A stretch of 64,000 bases of DNA, taken from Blastomussa wellsi. Its lineage: Eukaryota > Cnidaria > Anthozoa > Scleractinia > Plerogyridae. Both the position numbers and the translations under genes were made by a program. Below are positions 1 through 11,500 of this stretch, in pieces (position 1 is the first letter of the stretch; every line of letters begins with the position of its first letter). The stretch is taken from the NCBI GenBank assembly GCA_947652115.1, contig OX393561.1, positions 6,647,405 to 6,711,404 of the forward strand. Direction: 5' to 3'. The notes below the pieces were generated by a model. That model was not told where the DNA came from. It saw nothing but the letters and a program-made list of their open reading frames with translations, and did no database searches.

Positions 1-387
1 TCGCGTCTTGCTATTTTCTCATAGGAGACGACTGGGAACGAGTCAGGCTGTGAGGTACCAATGCATGTGTATGTGTTTGTACCTATGCGGATCACTATCA
101 ATAAACTTCACGTCATTCCAGGAGCGCGGTTTTTTTTCGGTAAACTTTCCTGAGCATCCTATGTGATGAGGAAAATTCAAATATTTTCTACTTTCTGCGT
201 CTTCCATATTGATCAATGAAATTGTCCAATTCTTTTGAAAAATGTCCTATTTTACTCTCGATATCCTAGAATCTCTTTTCTAAATATCCAGTACCAAACA
301 ACATACCACTGTACCTCCTACACGGCAGCCAACCAGTTCGAAAGTACAATTTGAAAATTAATTTGAATGTTCTGTTACCCTCAACAG
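1..387. other. Upstream intron sequence, no exon supported
   Basis: AT-rich sequence before the first supported exon at 388. I see no coding stretch that joins the downstream exons in phase, so it is most simply intron of the gene at 388-2498. Confidence 0.4.
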
Positions 388-2498
388 GTGACCCAGCCAT
401 AGATTACATTGGCACCGGTGGGGCAGAATATCTTCCTGAACCTCCGCGTCATAAAAAACGAAGACGAACCTTTGCAGAATACCTTCCCAAATTTTCAATA
501 ATACCGGGTAAGCACATTAACTAGCAATGCATTTAAATGTTCGTAGTTGTAAAGTTCAAGCTCCTTTATTCTTTGATTGGATTTCAACCCTGACAAGCAG
601 GCGCACAGGGCGAGAACGGATCACATGAGCAGAGACACTTCTTGTCGTAACCTCGCTACAGACCACAGTAATTGATTTTCTTACTGTGCTTATAAGCTGT
701 AACTTTTAGCTAGGAAGCCTAGTTATCTCACCAGTTGATAGACAAGGCCTAAGCTCGGTTGTTCACTTCCAGATAAATCACTGCCAGGCGGACAAGCGTC
801 AAAAATGCCACTCACTGCATAGTAATCTGTCTGGTTGGATAGCATTACCTTCCTTCTCAACCGGGCACCTCTATCATCACGAGATTCAAGAAAGTTATAA
901 CTGCAGGATACCTCTTAACTAATTGATTTGTTACTTCTTACAGTTGCTTCGATTTCTACCGTCGACATCACCGGTAGCAAATTGGCCACTTATTCGAACA
1001 CGGGCTACAACGTTGGTAAGGCCGCTTTTTTTAATTCAAGCTTCAGTTAATCAGCTTCCCCGGAGATATACTTAAGCTAAAACACTGGGCATGTACTAAA
1101 ACCAGGAACACCGGAACACTACAAAACACGGAACACCGGAACACCCCGGAAATACCATAAAATGCCATTAAATTTCTGGTGTTCCGGGGTGTTCCGGTGT
1201 TCCGGTGTTTCTGGTTTTAGTACATGCCAAAACACTGAACTCCGCACCAGTGTGAAAGTAACCCACCTAGCAAAAAGTTTAATGCGCGTTATATAAGTTG
1301 CAATAAATTACTTGAGGCTTAAAAACCTCTAGCTTACATTCTCAACTGCAATATAACTTTTCTGAAAAGAAATCAACTTTCGCGACTAAACAATAAGATG
1401 GGTGCAAGTTTCACACGGACAACGGACGTGTATTCACATAGCACAGGATATTAATTAAAAAACTTCACTTACTCTTCGCCACTTCCATTCAGACTGTTCG
1501 GACTGTTCGGTATATCCGAATTTTTGGATGGAAATTAATTCCACGGCTTCTCCAGATCCATCACCGATGAAGTCTAGGTTGTGCTCGAAGCAGCCATCGT
1601 CGAAATGTGCCCAACACAATTATGACGACTTGTTTGGCACGAAATTTTGTCGGTGAATGCGCACGAATCGAGTCCATTTTGCCTCACACTTTTACCTTTG
1701 GGGAAGTAATACACTGAAATCCCTGGTGTACCAGTTCTGTTGGAGCGGTTGACTTTATTGGGAACACGAGCCGCACAATAATTCAGCCCTCCCTACTTTG
1801 CTCTCTTATCGGCGCCATGGTGCTATCGTATTCAGAACCACCAACTACGCCACTTCCTGAGTAATCTGAGCGTTTGGCCGAGCGCGAAACGGACCCACTT
1901 TCCGATTGCGAAATCCAAACTTTGAAGGTCCAAAAAAATCAAAGAAGGCGGTTTTGATGGCTTAAACACGCAAATTTGAGTTAATTAAGACATAAAGAAG
2001 CGAATGGGCCAACAATGTTTTTTACTTCATAGGTACATTAACACACCTATCGACCAATGAGAGTAAACGTAGTATCTCAGTTATTTTATAAAATGCAATA
2101 CTTACATTTAATTCCGATGATCCTATTCAACAGGTAAGCTAAAAACAAACTTAGAGGAGATGGAGTCCATTCTAACTGACGAGCAATACAAAAAGCTAAG
2201 AAACCCGCAAACACTAAAAGACGACACTGATGACTGGCTCAAACAGTACATCGTACTGCGTCACTATCTTGCAAAATACGAGCTACAAGTTCATGCATAT
2301 GGTCCATTCCGAACAAAACACCAAGACCAGAGGGTTCAGCAGGATAATGAACGTATGGAGAGAGACTTTCCACTTCATCGACACAGAGGCTTTCGTAATT
2401 TCCTGGAAGAGGTTCGTTTTCACTTGTGGATGATGGAAGATGACATGATCACCAACAGGGCTCGGGGTTTTTCCCCTTATTGTGGAAAGGAAATTTAA
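388..2498 (+). CDS. C-terminal part of an unrecognised gene, last three exons
   Basis: Three exons can be joined: 388-507, 944-1015 and 2134-2498 (stop). Each has a good acceptor (AG) and a GTAAG-like donor. Every junction is phase 1 and the frame stays open, ending in 112 residues from MESILTDEQYKK to FSPYCGKEI. The visible product is about 185 residues. It has a basic patch (RHKKRRRTF) in the first exon and a charged, mostly helical C-terminal region rich in Asp, Glu, Arg and His. I see no signal peptide or membrane segment. I do not recognise the family, and the N-terminal exons lie outside the window. Consistent phase over three exons makes a real gene likely; the function is unknown. Confidence 0.65.
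1088..1228. mobile_element. 141-bp hairpin MITE with 9-bp target duplication
   Basis: The ends are perfect inverted repeats (GGCATGTACTAAAACCAG at the left, its complement at the right), and the arms continue as imperfect GGAACACC-type repeats, so the whole element folds back. It is flanked on both sides by AAAACACTG (1079-1087 and 1229-1237), a perfect 9-bp duplication. Nine-base duplications are typical of Mutator-like elements. It lies in the last intron of the gene at 388-2498. Confidence 0.8.
1470..1783 (-). pseudogene. Broken THAP zinc-finger domain fragment
   Basis: Read on the minus strand, the segment gives pieces of a THAP (C2CH) DNA-binding domain: a start NYCAAR, then GISVYYFPK, then in another frame KWTRFVRIHRQNFVPNKSS, a stop, and AHFDDGCFEHNLDF. 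The order and spacing (Cys near the start, FPK, W-x-R, FVP, C/A-HF) match THAP domains, which occur in P-element-type transposases and host THAP proteins. A one-base deletion near 1680 changes frame and a TAA interrupts the domain, so it is dead. A Ser/Gly-rich stretch lies upstream (about 1790-1910). It is antisense within an intron of the gene at 388-2498. Confidence 0.6.
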
Positions 2499-3480
2499 AT
2501 GGAAATTCATGCTCATGTATGTACGCTTCTCTGTCGAGATCAACTCTTGCTTGTTTTTTTTTTTGCTGGTCAGCCTGAATTTCACACGCTTGTTCGAGTC
2601 GCTTTAAAGAGGCCTAGTCAGTCACGCCTTCTATCCACCATTTTATTAAAATTATTAAAATTGTATGGTGAAGCAAAGTCTTATTGCATGGCCGAAACCT
2701 TTGTTGATGGAATTCTGTAAAATTATCCTTAGCATTTTCACGGCGTTCTTTTTCGCTTAAACAAGCTTCTCGTTTTATTATATACTTAAGGTCCCGTATG
2801 TAAACCAAAGCAAAGGTGTGACTGACGTACGAAGGTTAAGGAGGTCGCTAATATTCAGGCTATGTATTAGTGCCCTATTGTTGTGGTTGCTCCCGTATAT
2901 AAAGCACAGCAATAATGTTACTCGTGTACCAATATACTATGTTGTTGTTTTTCAAAGTTTTTAGAATCACGTAATGTGAACAGCGAATTGATTATGGTGA
3001 TACTGGAGCTTAAAAGTAGATTATTTTACTTTTTGTTTTGGCTACAACTGGAGACCCGATCATTTCCGAAGTCTTTCGAAGTTTTGTGAGGTCGTTCCGA
3101 ACACATCCGAAGACAGACCGAAGATTTCCGGGTCCCAGTTTCCGGATCGAGTTTGACAGCAATGTGGCAGTAGTTTGACACGTAATTAGTCAGGCAAAAA
3201 AATAAAAACAAATGGATTGGACATACAAAACTCATGGATATTGACAGTTAGACTATAAGGTGCTTATCTTGGCTTTGCTTTTGAAAGTTTGAGGAGGAAG
3301 TGTTGAATGCTTTCGTTTAGATCGATTCTTCCAAACTTTACAACTGCTATGCGAATGTTCAATTTATAATAGTTTGTTTTGTTCATATTGATAAAATAGG
3401 ACAATTTTGAAGCAAGCCATGTATCGTACAGATGAATTGATGATACTGTTTGAAAAAAGTTAAAAGGGAACCTCCACTCT
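2499..3480. other. 3' flank of the first gene, nothing recognised
   Basis: Downstream of the stop at 2498 I see AT-rich sequence without a supportable gene. It probably contains the 3' UTR. The nearest clear AATAAA on this strand is near 3948, but that lies in LINE-derived sequence, so the transcript end is undetermined. Confidence 0.4.
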
Positions 3481-3489
3481 TGTGATAAA

Positions 3490-3960
3490 TTGACGTTGGA
3501 TTGATTGTAGAATTTATAGAATTACCAGCAAACAAGGACATTCATCACTATAACAAGGAATATAGACATGCTTGGGCTACCCCATGTTACTAGAAACTGG
3601 GGAAAGCAGAGAGTGTGCTACCACTCTCTGAAAGATTGGAATTCATTAGTCAGAGAAACTAGAAATGCAAATAATATTTCAATTTTTAAGAGAAGTGTTC
3701 CCAACATATTTTTTTCTAATCCTTTCAGTTGTATTTTTGTAGTTTTCTTCTCTTTTTTCGACTGTAGCTTTTATCAATTTTAATGTCAGGTTATATTGAA
3801 ACAGTTTTGGCTTTTTTTACTTTAAGTCTTGTACTTTTTCAAAATATGAACTAGTAGTTCCTATTTTGTAATTTTAGTTCTAGATAGGACCTTTCTGAAA
3901 ACAACATAATTGTGATTGCAAACTTCCTAATTAAAGATTTGTTTTATTAATAAAGCCTTA
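3490..3960 (+). mobile_element. 3' end of a CR1/L2-type LINE (reverse transcriptase C-terminus)
   Basis: The frame from 3568 reads RNIDMLGLPHVTRNWGKQR followed by SLKDWNSL, the usual C-terminal end of a non-LTR reverse transcriptase ORF2 (consensus-like H..Y.TR....P..RT..GKR...Y.G...WNSL). The preceding residues (ELPANKDIHHYN) are in a different frame, two bases out, so the copy is frameshifted. Only the last 90 or so codons plus a short AT-rich 3' tail are present. A dead, 5'-truncated copy. Confidence 0.65.
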
Positions 3961-4354
3961 ATTTTCACTTTTTTGTTTTTATGGGGAGTTGCTGTAGCCT
4001 GTGACAAGCTCAAACCAGGCTCAATAGCGAGACCTTGAAGGCGAAAAAAAAATATTGGTCTATTTGCCCGGAACACCCAAAGCGAGACATATGGGACTCC
4101 CAATCCTCGGGGATTCTTAGGCAGTTTATCGAAGAGTAAGGCATTGCAGAGACACGTTTTACCCAACACCTTTTATTTTCTTTCGATCAAAAATGGTTAC
4201 ATCTTCTTCAAGACCTTTAACTCTTGAACAAAAGAAACTGTTCACTAACCCATGCACAACTACTTTGCCGTCTGTAACTGAGGCCGACTCACTCCATGAG
4301 TCTATCCTTTTATGCCCTGAAATAAAATTTGATATAATAAATAATTAGCTGTAG

Positions 4355-4490
4355 CAGTGGCGGATCTGGGGGAGATGCCCGGGGAGCTCGGTTCCCCCTC
4401 TTATTGGCGAAAATTTCAAGGCCCGAAGGGCCGGAAAATCGCCCCTCTCCCCTCCTCACTATTAGAAAGTCTATTAGAAGTCCGCCACTG
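4355..4490. mobile_element. Short MITE with CAGTGGCGGA terminal inverted repeats
   Basis: The left end CAGTGGCGGA and the right end TCCGCCACTG are inverted repeats enclosing about 115 bp of GC-rich sequence that contrasts with its AT-rich surroundings. CAGTG-type ends resemble hAT elements. I could not see an 8-bp target duplication, so the superfamily is tentative. Confidence 0.5.
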
Positions 4491-4860
4491 TATGGGATAA
4501 AAGAAATGTATACATAGTAACCAAACAGTAGTTATATAGATGTAAAAATGGTTAATGTCTAACAAATTGACACATTTTCAAAGGTGTGGATTTGTCGCCA
4601 TTGGAAAGAAATAGATGCCTCGATAAATAGAACAGCGACATAAGTGGGTTTATATCAAACCGTTGCAGGAACCTTAAAATGTTTTTGAGTTTCGACAACT
4701 CCTCGCAACTGAATTTTTTTGCATCTTGACGCGTACTCGAGGAACCAAATGAAGTGTAGCCTTGTCAGTTACAGCTAAACCAAATTAACAAAATGTTAAA
4801 TGGTATTAACTCAGGAATTAATAAAACTAAATGCGAGCTTAGCTTTAAAGCCCATTTCCG

Positions 4861-5178
4861 GTCCGTACTGCGCAATCTCCGCCTCCAATGTTTATCACGC
4901 CTCACACGATGAAATGTAAACAAACCAAAATGAAAATTACGGGGAAAAAGTTATCTTTTTCTTCATTATTAACATCCGATATCCTTTCAAAACAATAACA
5001 AAGAGTAAACGAACCTCGACGATATTCCAAACCGACGTTTCAGCTCACTGCGAACTTTCAAACAAAACGACCCGCAATGGCGGACTCAAAAACTTCATGT
5101 ACGCAGTTACCGAAGTGTAACGTATCAACGAATTCAAAACAGAAATGTAAACAAATCCCGAGACTGCGCAGTACGGAC
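4861..5178. mobile_element. Foldback element with GTCCGTACTGCGCA ends
   Basis: GTCCGTACTGCGCAATCTC at the left is mirrored by GAGACTGCGCAGTACGGAC at the right, about 318 bp apart, with one mismatch. GAAATGTAAACAAA also occurs inside near both ends. The interior has no coding sequence. This is probably a non-autonomous DNA transposon; the superfamily is not determined. Confidence 0.5.
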
Positions 5179-5500
5179 AATTAAAGTAGCCTGAACTGAA
5201 AAGAATTTAAACTCCGAATTATCCATATTCATTTATATCAACAAAGGCTGTCCATACTGCGGGGAGAACAAACTTTTCCCTTATGCACAGTTTGGCTCTC
5301 GGCATGCCGGCCGTTACGTGGGCTGCAAGAGAAATTTGGGCAAGGCAACGTGGGAAAATGTTTTGGGCAAATGGTTCACCAACGCCACCATGCCCACCCC
5401 CCACCCCCCTCCTGGCAAAAAATTGCACGTACGCTTATGAAAAAGAAGGAAGGGAAACGAGAATTTTAATAGTTCTGAAGGATATAGTTATGTGAAATAG

Positions 5501-8500
5501 TTATGCAGGATCACCTTTGACTCGTATAAATGCTCGGTTAAAGAATGAGAGAGAGTATAATGATAAATCCTCAGCCCTTCTCCATATAAACACTGAGCCA
5601 TTTCTTACCATGATGGGACAGCCATACAACTCGACGCGCATGCTCATCCAACCATAGTATGACACAGGGTGTATTTTGATCAGATAGGCTCGGAAGGGTG
5701 GCAGGAGGTCGTGAGCAACGACGGAGTTGCGGTCAAAGTTTCCTGCAAACACCTGCAAAGAAAACATGAGCTTTGAGAATGAAGTTTTCCCGTTACATTT
5801 CGTAGTACGATTTTTGTGCCCTGTTCTCTCATTTCTTAACACTGGTATGTCTAATCAACTACATAATTCACAATTTTGAATAGTTAAGCAGTTTAAAGTG
5901 TTACACTTGATATTAAATTTTCCTTGTATCAAGTGAGGCTGATCTTGTATAAGTTATTGGAAGCTTTCCAGACGATCCAGGACTCATGGCTTTACATAAG
6001 CAGAAACATGGAGGCTACATACCGTTTTCTTTCCATGAGTCACCGCGTAGACCCATTTAGATCGAGCAGGGCTGTAGGAGATAGAATAACTGGTGACCCA
6101 CTGGTCATAATCTTGTCTCCCTTGTGTAGCCACTTTGGTTACAGTTGTCTCTCTGCCAAGATCAATCTGTAACCACTGATGGGGGTCCCTTGTCCTTACA
6201 CACCACGCTCCAGCTTTGCCTGAGTTAGCGACCAAGTTTAAACGGCCGAGTTTTGCGGCGTAGTTATTGTTATAAACAGTCGAGGCGGACATGACGCCAT
6301 CCTGAATTCGACCATCTTCCAATCCGAGCGACATCAGGCAATGATGAACTAAACAAATCACAAAACATTTTCAAATGAATCAGAATACTTTAATTCAGTG
6401 AAAATACCATTTACATCTTTTCTTTACAATGAAACATAATAAATTAATGAATGTCCGATTGAGTAGGTACGGTTTCTATGCAAATGCAGCCATAACACTT
6501 CTGGAACAAAGACCTGAAAAGAAATTTTTTTTCAGGTCTCTGTTCCAGTAGTGTTATGGCTGCATTTGCAACCGTACCTGAAACATAATAGTTTGCCAAT
6601 GAATGTCCTTACAACAACACGTAGGTAATTACAGGATAAAATTTTTGCGTTGTTATGGTAACCATGGAATTTTACTGAGATAGCGGGGAGACAAACGTTC
6701 GCACCTACTCTGCATCTTTCTATCATTGGTTCTTTTGAAAATGAGGGTTACTCATAGTTGCTATAAAATAAGCTATTCTTCGGTTGCTATTTCGAAGAAA
6801 TCGTCACCTACCATAGCATCCATACAGCTCAGCTCTCATGCAGATGTGTCCATACCAAGTCCTTGGGTGAAATCGAACATACAGTACTTGGCTTGGACGC
6901 GCGGGTGAAGCAGGTGATAAACAGGTGTGTTGCGGTCCACATTTCCCCCAAAGACCTAGAAAAAAATGTCGCAGTGATTGTGTCTAAGAGTGTAAAAACA
7001 AAAGTTTGCTACTAAAAACCCGTTACCACAAGTACAAAACGCCCACGAAAAGAAAAAATTCGGGTTTCCGTTCTATAAAGTATATATGAACATAAGAACT
7101 GATTATCATCTCATGCCGCTTTGAAAGAGTTTATTTACCTATCTTGTGTTCACTATGCCGATTGTGGTTGTTTTACGCGTCTTAACGAAAGAATAGATGT
7201 TTAGGAAGGCACTTGAGTTGGCTCACATCTGATGTGAGCCAATTAATACCCTATAATTTAAGCCACGCTCGCAAATTCGGGTTCCTTCGCTCGCCGAAAT
7301 TTTCCCCAAATTTTCCACATTTGGAGAGCCTGTTTGCAGGCTACTACCCTAAATGAATAAACAGCTGATTTAAGCGAGTCTGGCAAATATACAACACATT
7401 TCTCCTTATCTAAGGAAAATACCACAATTTGAAGTTTAGCTTGTAATAACGATACCTTTACGTTTCCATCAGAGAGCCTGTACCAGGCCCAGTGAGATCC
7501 ATCAACGCTGTAGGACAAACTGTAGCTCATCACCCAATGGTTACCGTCATACCTCCCCTGAGTCGCTACTTTGGTAACTGTGGTTTCCCGCCCAAAGTTA
7601 ACTTGCAGCCACTGGTTAACATCATTTTTTCTTGCGCACCAGGCCCCGATCCTACCCTTACTGGGCACTTTATGGAGGCGGGCGAGCGGAGGTGTGTGAT
7701 TGGCGTCGAAAGAAGTCGATGCTGACAATGCGCTGTCGGACAGATGGCCACTCTCCATTCCCAGAGAAAGAAAACAACTACAACCTGTAGAAAAGGCAAT
7801 GAATTAGGTTGACCTGCGACCTTGAACAAAAATAGATGTTACAAACGCTACTTCGGTGCAAACATTACACTTTAATTTCTTGTTCAAATTTTGTCCTTTT
7901 TCCTACCCAGCTCATTGTTGGTGAAGAGGGATGAAAGAAGGAATCGTACCCTGAAAAGAAAACTGTTAATGTATCTACAAAAAAAGAGTTGTCCAATAAA
8001 GTAGATTTGCAGGGAAGCTGGCCTACATTGAGTGGTAAAATTTTGATCCTGACCGAGGTCTATGTGCCACGTTTAACAAGACAACTCTTAACCGCGTCTC
8101 TTCATTCTCATGTCTAAATGGGCATCGCTGGGGTGTAAAAGTATTGGCAAAAATGCCGGGGATAACCTACAGAAGACTAGCAGCCAATCGTTACCTTTTT
8201 ACCATCATATTGCCACGTGTTTGTGAACTGTAACATCAAATAATACTCGGAATCTTTTGTCCTGTTTAATAGTCAGATTACCGACTTGTTAGAGCTTTGG
8301 AGAGAGTGCATTGGGACTAGACTGAGATAAGATCTTTGTCGAAATCTTTAAGAGCGATGGAAAACCAAAGTTTCACTGATGAAATGAAAGAACGTTCGAG
8401 ATGCTAGAAATTATATATTTATTACTTTTTGGTTGGTCTTCAGTTGCTGAGGGAAGATGTTTCAAATGGTGCTTTATTCTACGTCCATTGAAGTTCTTTT

Positions 8501-11500
8501 CCGTGTCAGGAAAGGTAACGTAAAAGAGTCTTGAAACAGTCAGGAGAGACGAAAAATACTTTGTAATTACCTCCTTCAATCGTAACCAGCAAAACACTCG
8601 GTCCCTTGTAGCGCTTGTTTTGCGCTTGGCTCACCCACGAAGGTAACGCCGAGCCCGAGAAACCTGCCAGGGCAAATGAACTGCGAAATTCCAGTATGAT
8701 TGGATCCCTAGCTCCAAGTCTCTTTAGCGCACCGATTGCTGCTGAGCCATATCGATCTGCAGAGTCTTGAACTGCAACGAGCACAATTTTTCTAAAAACA
8801 CAACGCACAAAATCCTAGATTGGTACCCGGTACACTGCCAACGGTCGCATAAATTACTTATCTTATTTTACTCGACAAATAGATAGTTTGGAAGAAACAA
8901 CAATGACAGTTCATGACATAAAATATAATAGGAAACAAAAAGAATTTAGCATATTAGTAAGAGGAAAATTACTTTACTCACTTTCCAGATATACGATTCA
9001 GGTAGTTCGCTACACTTGCTCCAGCTTTCACTACACCATAAGTGTCAAATGCTCTGGATTCCACGAATAAACCTGCATTTACGTGGACGTAATGAATTGG
9101 ACGTTTTTGTTTCCATTTACATTTTTTTCTATCTATCTACCACGAACGGCAAAAAATACCGCCAGCAAACTTTGGCGGTATTGATAAAACATGATAAAAC
9201 AAATTAAAACTCGAAGTGAGCGCATGTAACCACGCGAAGCGCGGAAAAAAACGTATGCGAGCAGATCACGATATCACTTGGTTTAATGAATGGTAAGTTG
9301 AGCAGGTGGAAGGAGATTTTAAAACCAATGACAGAGCGCAGGGGAGAAAAACCAAAACAATTCTAGATTACTGTATGTTGGCGCTCAATAAAAAATTGCT
9401 CTAACGAGATCACTTACCTTGTTCCGTGAACACCGCCACATTGAAGCCCCTTCTGTGAAGGGAGTAATCTTGACCATTTACTTTAATAAAGGCCACTCCA
9501 CACCCAGTCTTTCCCGGATCATCACATCCTTCACTTCGGATTTCAACGTTTAGTAATGAGGCTGAAAGAATAAAGGCCTGACAATTAAGCTGCTACTGCT
9601 TTTGCTACTTCTGACACTGAAGTTGCTCGTGAAATTGTCTCAGTTTTGTAGCTACAGTGACTGCTATTGCCACAAGCACTGCAACTACCACTGCATTAGA
9701 TGTACAAACACAAAACTCCAGCGCCACTTCCAGTTTTCTCAGCCTCGAACTTTCTTGTAGCTTGATCAATTTCGGCCCTAGAGCCCGCTTTTCTTTTGGT
9801 CAGAACCAAGAACACGGAATCTGGCCAGGCCCGATCCCGGAAGTCAGCATTTCACGGACTTTCGGACATTATGGGCACTATGCGCATGCTCCAAAAATCG
9901 GTCCTGGCCAGAGTCCGTGTTGTTGGTGCTGAGCAAATAAGCAGGCTTTGGAGACGAGGTTTATACGAGTGTGTGATATCAGGAGCTCATACAGGAAAAC
10001 GTTAAATAAATAGCACTGCGAAACAAAATTTCAAGATTGGAAACTTCAGTGGAGAATAATTGTCCGATTTCTTACCCATACACGGGGTAAAACGCTTTAC
10101 TTTTCAGCTACTGTCTTAACTTTTGGCTTGAAAGCGAAAAGTTTCAGAAATTCAGAGTTTGTATGTGTGGGGCAGTTTTGGCGGGAACTACGTACGCGCA
10201 CCGCGTTTGTCCGAGCAACAGTGGTACTAGCATCACACAGCGGTCAAACGCAAAAATCAAGCGTTACTTCCGGTTTTCGTTGTCTCGAGCTGTCTAATTT
10301 GACACTTAATCCATTGGCCCCTGTGCCGCCCGAAACAGGCCGCGCGAAAATCACCCTTGGAAAAGGAGGTGCTGACAAATGCCCTTTCCCGCCCGCCCTG
10401 GAGACATTTTAGTTTTCCTATTGTTCTCCAGTGAACTCTTGGGGCCTAAAAAGACGTTTTTCCTTGATCCGTGCGTGCAACATGTGCAAAAAAATAATGG
10501 CGCGTCTTGGCGAGTCGCGGCACTTGTTTTCATTCTGAACACAGAAAATTCCCTCTTTGGGGGGCGAAAAATGGAAAGTAAAAACACCAATCAATTTATG
10601 GGTGTCTCTGCAGAGGAAAATAACGGAGTAAAGGGGGCTAAAACATTGCTAATGAAGGAGTCATCTCTTAGTTCGACGGCCGCGAAGACAAGCTGTCGTG
10701 GCGGTTTTTGAATGTGTTTGGCTTCCAATCACGGATTTGAAAACGGCATTAATGCGGCTTCTCGAGACTTCTGAATACAAAATGAATATACAATACCTAA
10801 ATTTGTATGGAATTTTTGGAACGATGGGTAAAACCATATGAACAATTGACTGCAAGGGCCGTCGGCTAAAATTAAAACTTTCGCTGTAGCGTGGTTCGTG
10901 AATTAATTTAATTCTTACATGCATGATTGCAAGGATTTAAAATTTTTGCTATATTTACGCTTTTGGATAAAATTGTGAAGTGAAAGGCGAGAGCAGACAA
11001 ACGGGCATTTATAGAAATCCTTGCAAATCAAGCAGAAATTTCAGCAAGCAAACCAGGAGAAGGTGTATAACATCGCCGAAATAGTATTTGGCAAGTATCG
11101 TGGAACCCCAGGTACACCAATCACAGACAAGCAGGAGCGACTTCTAACAACAGAAGTAGAACGAGAAGCTCGATGGTCAGAGCATTTTAGAGAACTCTTG
11201 AACAGACCACCGCCATTGATAGAGCCGATATACAAGAGACAGCTGGGGCAGATCTTGACATCAACACTTAACCCCCAATAAAAGAAGAAATTATAGTAGC
11301 CATTAAATCCCCCAAAACGGAATATCTCAGTGCAGAATTGTTTAAGGTAGACCCCGACCTTGCAGCCAAACTGCTCCTGTCACTCTTTACAGCCATGTGG
11401 GAAGAAGGGAAGATACCGGAGAAATGGTCAGAGAGAATAATTGTGAGAATCCCCAAGAATGGAGACTTAAGGAATTGTAGCAACTGGTGTGGAATCACCC

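Noticed and set aside
25..54. Possible 30-bp exon between TTCTCATAG and GTACC upstream of the first gene
   Set aside because: Joined to the exon at 388 in the required phase it contains a TGA stop.
5219..5495. Overlapping open frames on both strands near 5.2-5.5 kb
   Set aside because: Low-complexity C/G-rich runs (CCACCCCCCTCC), no family resemblance, and no splice fit to the ILEI-discoidin gene.
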